Assembly: GCA_009599575.1 (NCBI GenBank)
Contig: VWND01000015.1
Coordinates: forward strand, 372,001 to 436,000
Length of the DNA: 64,000 nt
Source: Blumeriella jaapii
Lineage: Eukaryota > Ascomycota > Leotiomycetes > Helotiales > Drepanopezizaceae
Direction: 5' to 3'
A program made the translations under genes and the position numbers. The notes below the pieces were generated by a model. It was not told where the DNA came from and did no database searches. It saw nothing but the letters and a program-made list of their open reading frames with translations. Below, piece by piece: positions 36,236-47,338 of this stretch (position 1 is the stretch's first letter; each line of letters begins with the position of its first letter).

Positions 36236-38581
36236 ATGTCTGTCCGTGGTAAGTCGCGTGTTTACATGTATCATCCCTATTGACCCGGATCTGTAAGCTT
36301 ACATTGTCAGTTGTCGCTCGAATCCGTCCAACGTTGGGCGAGAAGGAACTCGAGAAGGATACGATCGTGCGCGCGGAAAGCACTGTGGAGGGCAAACCTT
36401 TCAACGTCGTGCGGATACCGAATCCTAAGAACGAGGCAGAGGAATTCAGTTTTACATTCAATGGCGTCTACGACCAGGGTACAACGCAAGAGGAGCTGTT
36501 TACCAACGAGGGTATAGACATTGGACCAATTCAGCTGAGCGATACTGACCGCCGGTAGTTGCGCCGCATCTGAAGTCTTTGTTTAATGGCTTGGATGTTA
36601 TGGTATTTGCCTATGGAGTCACAGGAACGGGAAAGACACATACAATGAGAGGAGGACTGAAGCTCTCCGAGCGAGGCATCATCCCGAGGCTGCTGAGTGG
36701 CATCTATCGACGGGGCAGAAAAGTATCTAAGGACTCTGGGGACAAGACAGTGGTAACAGTCACCCTCTCGTACTACGAAATCTACAACGACAAAGTCTAC
36801 GACCTCTTCGAGAGCCCAGACAAGCGATCTCTGGCAGGCCTGCCGTTGCGCGAAAAGGATGGAAAGACTTTCGTCGTGGGTCTATCCGAGCATGCTTGCG
36901 ACGACCTGAAAGATTTCGAGAGACTATACATCGAGGCCAACAACAACCGAAGCACAGCTGGGACGAAGCTTAATGCGCAAAGTAGTAGAAGCCATGCAAT
37001 TCTTATGGTCAAGGTCACACAGACAAATGGAGACGAAACGTTGGTCAGCACAGCATCGGCGATCGACTTAGCAGGGTCGGAGGATAACCGACGAACGGAT
37101 AACAACAAGGAGAGACTGGTGGAGTCTGCGAGCATCAACAAGAGCCTGTTCGTGCTGAGTTCTTGCATAGATGCGATTGGCAGAGGCGACAAGAGGATTC
37201 CATTTAGGGAGAGCAAGATGACTCGGATCCTGAGTCTGGGGCAAAATAATGGCATCACGATTATGATCCTGAATCTCGCGCCACTAAGATCGTATCATTT
37301 GGATACACTGTCAAGTCTGAATGTTTCGAGCAGAGCGAAGAGAATTGAGGTTCGGGAAATCGAGAACGAGGTCGTGTTCACACAGCCACCGAGGAAAACT
37401 GCCCAGCTTGCAGGTACCGCGATGAACCGCCAGCCATTGAGGCCTCTGGCAAATGCTCACAACACACATGCTGCGAATGCGGCTTCTCAGAAGGGGGACA
37501 AGCCGCCGAAGGCCTTCTCGGTGTATACCGACAAGAGTAAAGCAACAGGAACGGCTCGAAATGCGGCTCCTCAGACAGTTCGCACATCAAATTTATCGCA
37601 CAAGCGCCCCTCGGATTCTTTGGTGAATTCCCGCCCTACCAAGGTGGCCCGCCCGAACGTTACTGGTGCAAGAGCTGGAGCTGAATTATCCTCGGCCAAG
37701 ATCGAGGAGATGGTCGAGCGTAAGGTACAGGAAGCTTTGGCTGCCCGAGCACTGAGTCAACAGACCACGGCACCGACCGACATTAGTGAAGCTGTCCAAC
37801 GACGACTCGAGGCCTTAGAGAAGAAGATTGAGAGTGGAGAAGCGGAGGACGCCAGAGCTGAAGGACTACGATTCTTGTTGATGGCCAAGCAGCACAAGGA
37901 ACGTGGCGAAGATTCGAGCGCTTTGAAGATGTATGAGCTTGCAACACCGTTCTTTCCCGGACAGGAAAAGCTACAAAAGAAGATCGACCACCTGAGAGCG
38001 AAGATTCAGGCCAAGAAAGACGATGCGGCCGCCGCGAGGATACCACTGCCCGAGAATCGCAAAGTCCTAGCGACGATGCCTATCTGCTCCTTGCCCTCAC
38101 CTCCGACCTCCTTCGAAATCCCCAACGATGACCCACCAGCTAAGCAACGGAAGGTAAAAGCTAGCGCTGAATTTGACGACGAGTTCGACGGTTCCGCATC
38201 AATGCAAGAGGCAGACGACTACGAAGACGACGACAGCTTCTCCTATAAAGCCGCCAAGACGAAGAAAGCCAAGTCCAAACCTGCGTCCAAATCGACACTC
38301 CGCATCTTCTCGGACGAAGCTGACCACAACGACATGGCGCCTGCCACACCGCGACTCAGCACCTCCTCGACATTGTCAACTCGCGCAACGTAGCTTTGAT
38401 CAAGGGGCTCAGCGGCGTCGGGGCGAAGAAAGCTAGAGATTTGGTTGAGTATCTGGAACTGCAGAATGAGGACGCTGGAGGCGAGATTCGGAATCTGCAG
38501 CAGCTTATCGCGGTGCCGGGACTGGGGAAGAGGAGTGTAGAGAGAGCGTATGAAGGGATTGTGGCAGCGTTGCTTGTATAA
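36236..38581 (+). CDS. Kinesin-10/Kid-like motor with C-terminal HhH, apparent 1-nt frameshift
   Basis: Exons 36236-36248 (13 nt, MSVR), 36311-36511 and 36559-38581 give about 745 residues. The motor domain (about 1-360) starts VVARIRPTL and has the P-loop FAYGVTGTGKTHTM, switch I NNRSTAGTKLNAQSSRSHAI and switch II DLAGSEDNRRTDNNKERLVESASINKSL, so an ATPase on microtubules is expected. A linker with a coiled segment (about 480-580, EALEKKIES...HLRAKIQAKK) and an acidic patch precedes a helix-hairpin-helix tail (NSRNVALIKGLSGVGAKKA, VPGLGKRSVERAY). This layout is that of Kid/KIF22 chromokinesins, which bind chromosome arms. The motor frame reaches a stop at 38391-38393, while the HhH reads in the next frame. 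A base seems missing near 38353 (TPR-TQHLLDIVN). Without it the motor would end just before its DNA-binding tail. Confidence 0.87.
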
Positions 38582-40095
38582 ATTGAATGGGCTTGGTGAT
38601 GGCGTTGCATTGAAGGTGTTCGCTAAATGTTGTATCGACTAAGGCTTGTTGATTTGGGTAGGGGAAGGGGGAGTTTGGAGTATTAGCGAGCGATGCCTAC
38701 TGGATTTGGTCTGTACAAGGATACCTTTCTGGCCTAAAGACTGGCTTCTTTCTTTTTAATTTTAATTTTTTCTGATTTACTGACAATTTTCTTGCAACAT
38801 ATCGAAACGTCATCCGGTTGTAACATTGTAATACTGATGATCCTGTAAATATTGTTGGCTGTTCTCAATATTCTCGGTTCCTGTACTCTCATGTACTGCT
38901 CTACCCCAGAAAACAGGCGGTCAGATCGGTATATCTTTCTCGGAAACTCTCGAATTGATTGCTCATACAGTACCACGGTAAGCTCAAGTCAACATCTGGC
39001 CCTCGTAATGCAAATAGAAATTGATTGATTACAAGAGAATGCGATCAAAGACGGGGGACAAAGGACTGTTTTTATATTGGGGGGAAAGAATATATATTTT
39101 CCAGATCCTCTTTTTCACCCAGCACCAACATTTGCTGCACTGTCTTTTCAAGGCTACTTTGACTCTTCCGACTCTTCAAATGAATGGCTAACAAGTCATG
39201 TAGGATCTCGGATGTGTTTGCTATCTCTTGATAGGTACATTTCTACCCTTTCAGTGCAGAGTGATAAACACGTGACATTTCCCTCCACTTCCCCAGACTC
39301 ACCTCAGCCACACTGGCCGTCCTTCCAGATCTTCAGATCCGATCCGGTCCTCAAACTCTACAATGTACAACCGACACACTCTCACCGCTTAGACGTTTGA
39401 TCAAGCTTTTCTCCGTAAACAACACTCCGAGCATCGATTGAGATGAAATCCGGTCCTCCCTATCATACCTACTGTACGCACTGATGTAGGATGATTACAT
39501 CATCTTGCGCACCTCCCCATGGACTTCCCCGGCGGGCACTACAACAAATCCATATCTGAAAGCCCGAGATCAAAGTACATGCAATTCTGTACTATGGTAC
39601 ACACCGCTCACACCCCCCCCCCCGGCTCTCTATCTCAGCTGTGTCCAGGTCCCTATATGAGTGCGTATTTATCTACTCTTGAAGATCCAGTTCGCCAAAG
39701 GGCAAATCCACCTACCAATCATAACCCGGCGTTTAGTTTCTCCCGGTATTGCTGCTATTTCTCTTTCCGAGCTGCCGCCATCATCCATGTATGCGCAAGA
39801 GGGGGGAAAACAACTCATGAAAACTCCGAATCCAATCCAAGGGCTTTGTACTGTGCTTTTGACTTACACCGCTTAGACCGTCGCTTCTCGCTCACACCAA
39901 GCTTCTCCTCTACCCGTACCGCAGAAGATGAAGATCATTCGAAGGAAATAATCGAAATCAAAACTTCAAGGGGAAAAAATGGCGCCTGTCCGTTTGTGCC
40001 TGATGAGCCACCGTCGTATCGCTTTGGCTCGTATGTACAGTACAGTACCTAACAGGGCTGTTTTTCTCTGGGCCAGGATCTTCTACCGCCCCGTC
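38582..40095. other. Intergenic region
   Basis: No gene supported. The first part after the kinesin gene is AT-rich (for example 38750-38780). A 177-codon frame at 39519-40052 is compositionally uneven, crosses a C homopolymer near 39616 and matches nothing I know. Confidence 0.5.
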
Positions 40096-41361
40096 ATGTC
40101 GTCCTTCTCGCGCGCCGATGAGGAAGCCTTCGCTGTCGCGAACGACACGCCACTCCTAGATAAATGGAATTGGATCCACACTCAGAGCAAGCCGAGAATG
40201 ATTGCCGACGCAAGACGAACTTCAAGAAGATGTCGGATACAGGTTGTCAGCACATGGAAACGTTCATCACCTGTCGATCAAGCACAAGCGCAGCCCCTCC
40301 AATTTCTCTGCCGAAGACCACCAAGCCCTAGTACGACTTGTGCGAGCAGAGGAGTAGCTGTGGCTCGACTCCCGCCCGAGAGGTGTGAGGCTCGATCACC
40401 AGCCTCTCTATAACTTGAGCCATTCGCCCGTCGATCAGCAAGCCGCAGCCCAACCAGCTCTCCCATCTGCTGTATACAGCCCGCGGCCGCCACAGCTGGC
40501 ACGTGGAAGAGCCGTCCACTGCTCGGACTCGGGGCTGGCGTCTTGCTGCTTTTCCCCAAGGCCGGGATGACCGACTGCTGAGCCACAGCCAGCTACGCGG
40601 ACCCTGAAGCAAGCTAGCTCCAGAGCTCATGCCGACGGGCTCACATGCTGCTGCCATGCGATGCGCTGGCAATGGCGAGCGTGGTCGAGAACGCGAGCGT
40701 AGGCGAGTGCGGCCTTCTGATCGAATGGAACGCGGTATGACCGGAGATGACCCCAGGGCAGCTGGAGGCATCTTCCCGTCGTGCCTTACAGCTGGGTGAT
40801 CCCGTGGCACCTGGACCGCGGCCTGGTCTGCAGACTCGCGCGGGAAAAGCAGCGGCCACGGCAAGTGGGGAGAGAGTGATACGAAACCACCCTTTCGTCG
40901 CCTAAGGGACTCTGGTGTGATACCGGAGTGTTCAAGCGAACCGAAGGCCCGGACCTGTTACCTGAACGAGACAGCGGCTACGAGCTTATAGATACGGGGG
41001 TGCACTGCGAGCCGGCGCCGCATCTGGGAACGATGCTTAGCGCGAGATAGGATGTCGCAGCACCGTGACGAGCTACAGCAACACTCTAGCTGTGGCGTAG
41101 AGACGCTGGCTTGGAAACTTGGTGTGGAAATCGGTGTCGGTCAGAGATCCAGAGCCACATACCCATCCCCTCGGGATGGTCTTTGCCTACGTAGTGGCAC
41201 AGACTGACGACAGCACTCGCCACGTCTTGACCCCATGCAGCATGTCAATGGGCGATCCTTTGTGGCTGACACATCAGTCGTGTAGATCTCCCAGAGACCC
41301 CTTCACCTCGACATCGACAGCGCTGCTGCTTCGCGTCGGGCAAGAGTTGCTCAGGCGGTGA
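40096..41361 (+). pseudogene. Possible decayed or indel-broken gene, function unknown
   Basis: This 1.25-kb block is GC-richer than its flanks. It contains successive protein-like stretches that change frame instead of forming one gene. From the ATG at 40096 it reads MSSFSRADEEAFAVANDTPL and DKWNWIHTQSKPRMIAD. From about 40211 another frame reads DELQEDVGYRLSAHG, SIKHKRSPSNFSAEDHQAL and VRLVRAEE before a stop at about 40357. Further on, an ERGRERERRRVRPSDRME segment, a GDPVAPGPRPGLQTRAG segment and a DTGVFKRTEGPDLLPERDS segment each use their own frame. Composition suggests former coding sequence broken by several indels and stops, or a gene with unrecognised introns. No family recognised. 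Confidence 0.35.
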
Positions 41362-42024
41362 ACATAGATGCCGTGGGAATCTGCCGAAGTCCAGTGGACC
41401 TAGATGGGCAAAGAATCAGTGGATAGATGAACGTACAGTACTGCACATCGAACTGGAAATGAACATGGCCTCGCTACACTTGATAGGAGTGCTTGGCGGT
41501 CTCAGTCATTCTGATCACACCTGAAAGCAAGTCAAGTGCACGTGAAGCGAAATGAAGTGAAGCGAGGTGAGAATCGGTGAGGTAGCATTGCTGTGTAACA
41601 TTCCCTGCGGTCTTCCACCAAGCTAGTTACTGTTCCTCTCTTCGTCCTAGACATTAAGTATGCCTTTCCTCTGTGCATGCTTCTGAGCATGGGGACCAGA
41701 TCGAAAGATTTCGTGGACTTCGTGTCGCCGTAGATACATCTCGTCAGGATGGTGTGCGTTTGCCCATGAGTTTGAAATGATTGACATGCAAGTCCTGCCG
41801 AAAGTTGGTTCCAGCGCCCCATCGTGGGAACAGCATGTCGCCATTCGAAGACAAACCCCTCTATCGTGTTCCGTAAAAGAAACTGGTATCTTAGAAAGCA
41901 ACATGACGCCAATCGATCATTTCTCGTTCAAGCAAATCGTGTTTTCGAAACAAAAACATACCCAATTTCAGGGTGTTGGGTATAGAGTAGAAAGCCAAAA
42001 AGAAGAGCCGGAGAGAACGAGGTA
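41362..42024. other. Intergenic, downstream of CP2 gene
   Basis: No gene supported; several short frames overlap on both strands. It should include the 3' untranslated region of the CP2-factor gene. Confidence 0.5.
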
Positions 42025-44669
42025 CTAAAACATGAGCCGAAGTTCATATCCTTCTGTGTGGGTGACGTGCTGACTTCCGCTAGCATTGTCGCTGTCAACA
42101 CTGACTTCGAGTGACATGTCCCATTCCCGCTTGACTTGGTTCCGGACCTCTGAAATTTCCATTGTGATGTCTTGGCCCTCCACGAGTTCGCGGACGAAAT
42201 CGTCGTCGACCTCAACTTGTAATCCACGGCTAAGCACGTGAAGCGTACGTAGTATTTTAGTGGGCTCGATATCCCACTTCGTAGCAATACCGTTTGTGAA
42301 GTCCTTCAGAGTTCGCTGCATTAGATACACAGCCCGGAAATATTCGTGCTTCTCGGGTTGATGGGGATCTCGGCGGAGAATGTAGAAGCAGGCTACAGGT
42401 TTGATTGTTCTCTCTGGAGGTGGCTTGTAGGATGAATCGACCCCTAGGGCTTCGATCCAGCCACTCAGATTTCCATTGTCGTCCGTCTTGCGTACTTTCG
42501 TGAGTTGATCCGGCGGGCTCGCGATCTGCTGAGGGTTCGAAGACTGGATATCCGCCGTTCCCATTGATTGGAAATCATTCCAAGGTCCAGGCGCCGAGGT
42601 GCCTGCCATCCCTTGGGAGTGAAGCGAAAGCGAGCTCGGCGATGGGGACACAAGCGATGATGTGCCTGTTGTCGAGCAATGATCACCACTCCTCTGCTGC
42701 CAGATGGCACTACCTCTCTGGTCCACCTTTGTAAGATCCAAAGGCTCGCCAACCAAAGCGATAGGGTGGAGATCAGGGTCATCCTGCTCAGTTCCTCGAA
42801 GGTACAAGATGCTGACATGTCTTGTGCTTGTAAACATATCTTGCAAGGTCTGCAACTTGAAGTGTACATCCTCTTCGACAGGCACTCGCCCTCCAGACGA
42901 GGCAGAAGACATCGACCAGGTTCTTTTGTGCTTCTGGACTTTTCCAGATCGCTGACTTGGCTGCGCCTTGATGTTTATCGATCCGACCCGTTTTCTCTTC
43001 CCAAAATCTTTCATACCAGTCTCGGCTTGCGCAATCTGCTGCTTGAGCTTATCAATTGTCTTTTTGACGTGTGCAACGTCGTTGGAGAGTTTGCGTTCTG
43101 CGCCATGATCCCGGAAGAGCTTTACCTTGCAGAAGGCCACCTCTGAATGCCCCGAGCCGGAAGGAGGTGATCCATTCAAAACCGTCTCCGTCTTTGCACA
43201 CAGGCGCACTGGGATGCCCTTGACCCCCTTCGAGTGGCTGAAATCGGTTGATAGAAAGTTGAAACGTACAGCGATATTGCACTCCGTGGTTCCATTTACT
43301 CCGGGAGTCCAGAGCACAGAGAATCCATCGAAGGAAGCAGTGTCGAGATCCACCCTGGTTCTCGATTCGTCTGTCTCGGCGACTTGGTTCGCCTCCACAT
43401 ACTCAACCGCCTGAAGCTTGCCTCCACGTAGGTGAGCCTCATTGGTTCCCCGTCCTTCCTTCCATAGCTGCCAGCAATTTGCCGGCCTCTGTCTCTGCTG
43501 CTCATCTTCGAAAGAAATCCTGACAAAGGTCCGGTACTTAGATCCTGGAGGAAGTGGGTTGTTGGGTGCTGTATCCACGATCGATAGAGAATAAGCCTGA
43601 CCCTTGTTGAGATACGTTACAGGAACTTCATCTGTATTCTTGATCATTGCTGTCGGGGCATTGAGAGTCACATGGAAGCGGAATCTGGCGGCAGATGCAG
43701 GTAGTGTAGCGGCTGTGTTGTTTTGAGACTGGTAGCTCATAATTGGAGATTGGTGAAGCGCTCCCTCCATTGACCCCAGGTGGCCATCACCGTCTTCTAA
43801 CGGGGATATATCATGCTCCATAGTTTCATAACTACTATCTTGGTGTACAAACGAAGACGGCGCAAAGGATTGCTGCTGCTGCTGCTGCAAGTGCTGCTGT
43901 TGTTGGTGGAGGTGATGGTGGGGGTTGCTGAATGGATTGTAGTTCTGGAATTGAGGTGGCATTTGATGGCTGAATCCAGATACATCCATCATAGGATTGG
44001 TGTGAAGCCCATCAGCTGAAGTGGGCATAGATAATGGCGTTCCAAGACCCATGCCTATGCCCATGCCTGGAGTATGAAGATCTCCTGCTTGGTTGTGGTA
44101 TAGAGTATTTGTGCCTCCTGGGGTTGGCGTGTAGTAACCCGGCGGCTGGTTGGCAAAGGCAGAGAAGGCGAAAGAGTTTGGATCGAGGAGAGAGGGGGTG
44201 AAGCGCCATGGCTCATGTTGCGCTCTCGGGGTAGGATCGAGATCCTTGATCTCCTCGTGTCCTAAACTCAGGTGTCTGTAAAGAGCGCAAGTCAGCGAAG
44301 TTCGGATGGACCTGGGAAGCCGTTGTTTACACAATCTTGATCTTTTTGAGCTTCCTTGAAAGTACGGCATGAAATTGGAAGTGTTAGATTTACCTCGTTC
44401 CGTTGGGGCCCTTCGCAATCGAATCGTTGAGCGAGGTGTGTCCCGAGCCCGAGCCAGCAGACGAGGTCGCAGCAGAGACCTCGGGGAAGGCCTGCCTGAA
44501 GTTCGCAATGAAGGCATCGCCGGGCTTTTGCGACGAAGTTCTGCATGGAATCAGCCGCTGAACAAGGTACTTCTCTGGGTCGAGCGCAGAAGAGCAAGCG
44601 TTTGCGACCAAATCCTCTTGAAACCCTCGGCTTTTCCTTTGGATGAGTGACTTACCGGTTTCGAAACAT
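42025..44669 (-). CDS. CP2/grainyhead-family transcription factor
   Basis: Three exons, 44669-44656 (14 nt, MFRNR), 44540-44394 and 44275-42025, with introns of 115 and 118 nt, give 803 residues. The second exon codes for TSSQKPGDAFIANFRQAFPEV, a conserved N-terminal block of fungal members. Residues about 60-245 are Pro/Gly/Asn-rich, with a Gln-rich tract near 175-190. The CP2 DNA-binding domain spans about 249-415 (RFRFHVTLNAPTAMI, YLNKGQAYSLSIVDT, RISFEDEQQRQRPANCWQLW, FDGFSVLWTPGVNGTTECNI, GVKGIPVRLC), followed by a Lys/Arg-rich part with a likely helix (VAHVKKTIDKLKQQIAQAE) and a conserved C-terminal domain. Fungal grainyhead-like proteins act in the nucleus and have been tied to cell-wall remodelling and conidial separation; the role here is inferred. 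All joins restore family sequence and no damage is seen. Confidence 0.93.
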
Positions 44670-45216
44670 CTGGAGATGGAGGGAGGAGGCTGACACCGCT
44701 CCTCATCTATTGCAAGAGGTAGCAGTGGAAGGGATCGCTTTTCTCGCTTCCACGAATGCGGCGGGGGTGGTGGTCGAGGAGGCTATCTTCTTTGTTTGCA
44801 TGTAGGCAAGCTTTCTTCGATTTGGGCGATTGTTGAAAGAAGAGGGAGTAGTGACGAGAAGTCGTTACGATGGTGGTAGCGAGCTTGCCGGGGTGCACTT
44901 TGCTCTCGGGTCTTTCCAGGGCCCAAGCTGGCGGATATTCCTTTCTTTCTTTGCTTGTTTACTTCTTTGCTCTTTTGCTCCTTTGCTCCTCTGCTTCTTT
45001 GCTTCTTTGCTTCTTTCTCTCTTTTGCCTCTTCTTTTCTCTCTATCTCGCGGCCAAGTAGCACCGGGCCGGACGGTAGAGCAGTAGTGCGGCGAAGCGTC
45101 TGATGTTATATGAATCAGTCCGAGGGCTCGAGTCAAGCACGGTAATCCACCGACGGCGATTTTGTTAGGAAAGGGGGTCCATTGAAATAATTCTTCAGCC
45201 GGGGGAATAGCGCGCG

Positions 45217-45257
<41 letters not shown>

Positions 45258-45262
45258 CCTCT
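45217..45262. repeat. CT dinucleotide microsatellite
   Basis: Nearly uninterrupted CT units (two TTT breaks) about 550 bp upstream of the CP2-factor start, within its likely promoter. Confidence 0.85.
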
Positions 45263-45668
45263 CTCGCGCGCACGCGGTGTCCTGTCCCTCTTACCTCTCT
45301 GTCCCCTGTCCTATATATGCCCAGGCCGGCCCAGCTCGGGACAACGATCGATGCACGGCTTGGCTGAGCGCGAAGAGTTGCTTGCGCGGTGATTTAGCCG
45401 GGGAGTGCTTGTCGGGGCCACAGGTAAAAACACTGACGACTGGCATGGCATGGCATGGTATGGCACTGGACGACAAGGGAGGAAGAAGAGGTGGAGAGGA
45501 GAAGTGGAGGACGAGGGGAGGAATGTTTCGACCCGCCGGCGCATGGGCCGAGAACGGCTAGAGCGCAATGCTTAACGCTACAGCTGCTGGGCCCCGCGGA
45601 TAGCGGCGTCTTAAAGCAGCATGCGCACCAACACCAAGCCTTTTCGTCGTCTCAGCCACAACCTGGCC

Positions 45669-45741
45669 CAAGAGACCCAGAGACCCAGAGACCCAGAGAC
45701 CCAGAGACCGAGAGACCAAGAGACCAAGAGACCGAGAGACA
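45669..45741. repeat. AGAGACCC-type octamer minisatellite
   Basis: About nine tandem 8-bp units grade from AGAGACCC to AGAGACCG and AGAGACCA, the typical drift of a small minisatellite. Confidence 0.8.
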
Positions 45742-46801
45742 CTCTCGTCTAGATAGGGGGACCAGCATCACAACAACACCGAATTTCGAACTGCCCACGT
45801 CGTCCATCGGATATCCCATGTTCGACGTGCACACCGACGACAGCCGCTGAACACTCCCGCCCTCACGACTCGCTCGGAGGAAAGACATACAGACAGACAC
45901 TTGGCGTGGACCGTATCCATCCTCCCTACCCTGCTCCGTGCGACGTCAAGACTCGGACTCGACCTCGTCCACATATGCATCCGTCGTCCAACAGTGGCAT
46001 GGTCGCACGAGCATTTCACCGCACTCTCTCCGTCTCTCGTCGTGTTGCCCCGAACCTCACCACTCGAGCACAGCCACAAGAGGCCGCGTCCGCCACACCT
46101 GTCAGAATCTCGAGTGGTCGTGATTCGTTATAGAGAGGTCGGCGGCATGTTCAGCCACGGACGTGATCGGCATCACCTACGAGCTACCACGCAGTCGTTG
46201 CAACGGTCAGCGGTTAGCCGCCCTAGCTTTGGATGCTCTTACGGCCCGACCTACCTTGATTATCAATCTACGATATACCGTTCGCGACTTCGGCTGTCAG
46301 GAAGTCGGAGATGAGGCGCTCATCGTACCACGTAGGCGCTACTATCAATCGACGCCTCAGCTCGCTGCGAGAACCGTTTCTCGGGACATCAGTCGTCTAG
46401 CCTAGACGCTTGCCCCTCCTTCAAACTTCTTATGGCCTTGGGGCTCAGGGTATCGTCTCTCTTGTGGGCGGCGCTCATATGAATGCGGCATGGACTCTGG
46501 GTATAGCTTACCTGGCCTGGGATCTTGCTGTCTCCTCTTGATGGGAAAGCTTTGTCGAAGCTATGACCAAAATCCCAACATGAAGCGTCGAGCGTGCGAT
46601 GGGAGTTCAGAATCTACATGTTGCAAAAAGAGCTCGCTGATCCTCCGAAGCATAGATGCCACAGTGAGGTAGCAAACACGGTATTCTACAACCAGACATA
46701 CCTTTAACGGGCCATGCATCAGTGAAACAAGATGGTGTTGCGCAAAAGTCCTTTCTCGGAGGCTTCGGATAAGTCGGCCAGAACAATGAAAAAGAAAACA
46801 A

Positions 46802-47338
46802 TCATAGGGTTCTTGCCGCTAAGGCTCCAGCTCGTACCAAGTGACCGTCCTTGCTGGCGACCAGCGCATAAGGTTTTAGGTACGGAAGCTTGGCCGCTTC
46901 CAGTCCGACAGCCTCATTATTAAATTGAAGCCGGAAGTCCCGATGGCGAGCGTCTTGCCAGGCCGAAACGTGGCAGATGTCACAGGCAAAGCAACGATGC
47001 AATAATACGATGATGCGGCATGTCAGAACATTGTCAGCTCTGGCGAGTCGAGATATTCGGGGGCTGTCATTAACCTTGCACACAAGATCTTCAGAGTTCG
47101 CCCGGAGCTTAGCCACAGCGCCGTGGAACAACCAGACTCCACACCCTACTGCTGCAGGCTCGAAAGCTTCAACCTGAGGTAACTTTTTTCCAGAAACAGA
47201 AACCTTCTTTCGGCTTAGCGAATGCAAGTGAATCTTGACATGGCATGGAAGTGAAGCGAAATTCAAGCGAGCTCTGCCTGGTCTGACCGAACACATGGCA
47301 TCTTCATCAGGGAGAAAATCCAACGACGAGAGCGTCAC
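46802..47338 (-). CDS. Uncertain hypothetical frame
   Basis: A 178-codon minus-strand frame without stops. I recognise no domain. It has several Cys (CHVKIHLHS, VGCGVWLFHG, CRIIVLLHRCFACDIC) and a mid segment FEPAAVGCGVWLFHGAV that looks protein-like. There is no signal peptide and no homologue that I can name. The length alone is not decisive in DNA of this GC content. I keep it only as a candidate. Confidence 0.2.
   Translation of the reverse strand: MTLSSLDFLPDEDAMCSVRPGRARLNFASLPCHVKIHLHSLSRKKVSVSGKKLPQVEAFEPAAVGCGVWLFHGAVAKLRANSEDLVCKVNDSPRISRLARADNVLTCRIIVLLHRCFACDICHVSAWQDARHRDFRLQFNNEAVGLEAAKLPYLKPYALVASKDGHLVRAGALAARTL

Noticed and set aside
39519..40052. 177-codon + strand frame
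   Set aside because: Crosses a C homopolymer, irregular composition, no family match.
45993..46133. Short frame starting MVARAFHRTLSVSRR that looks like a mitochondrial presequence
   Set aside because: It stops after about 46 codons and I could not find a splice to a convincing mature protein; presequence-like stretches arise easily in Arg/Ser-rich frames.
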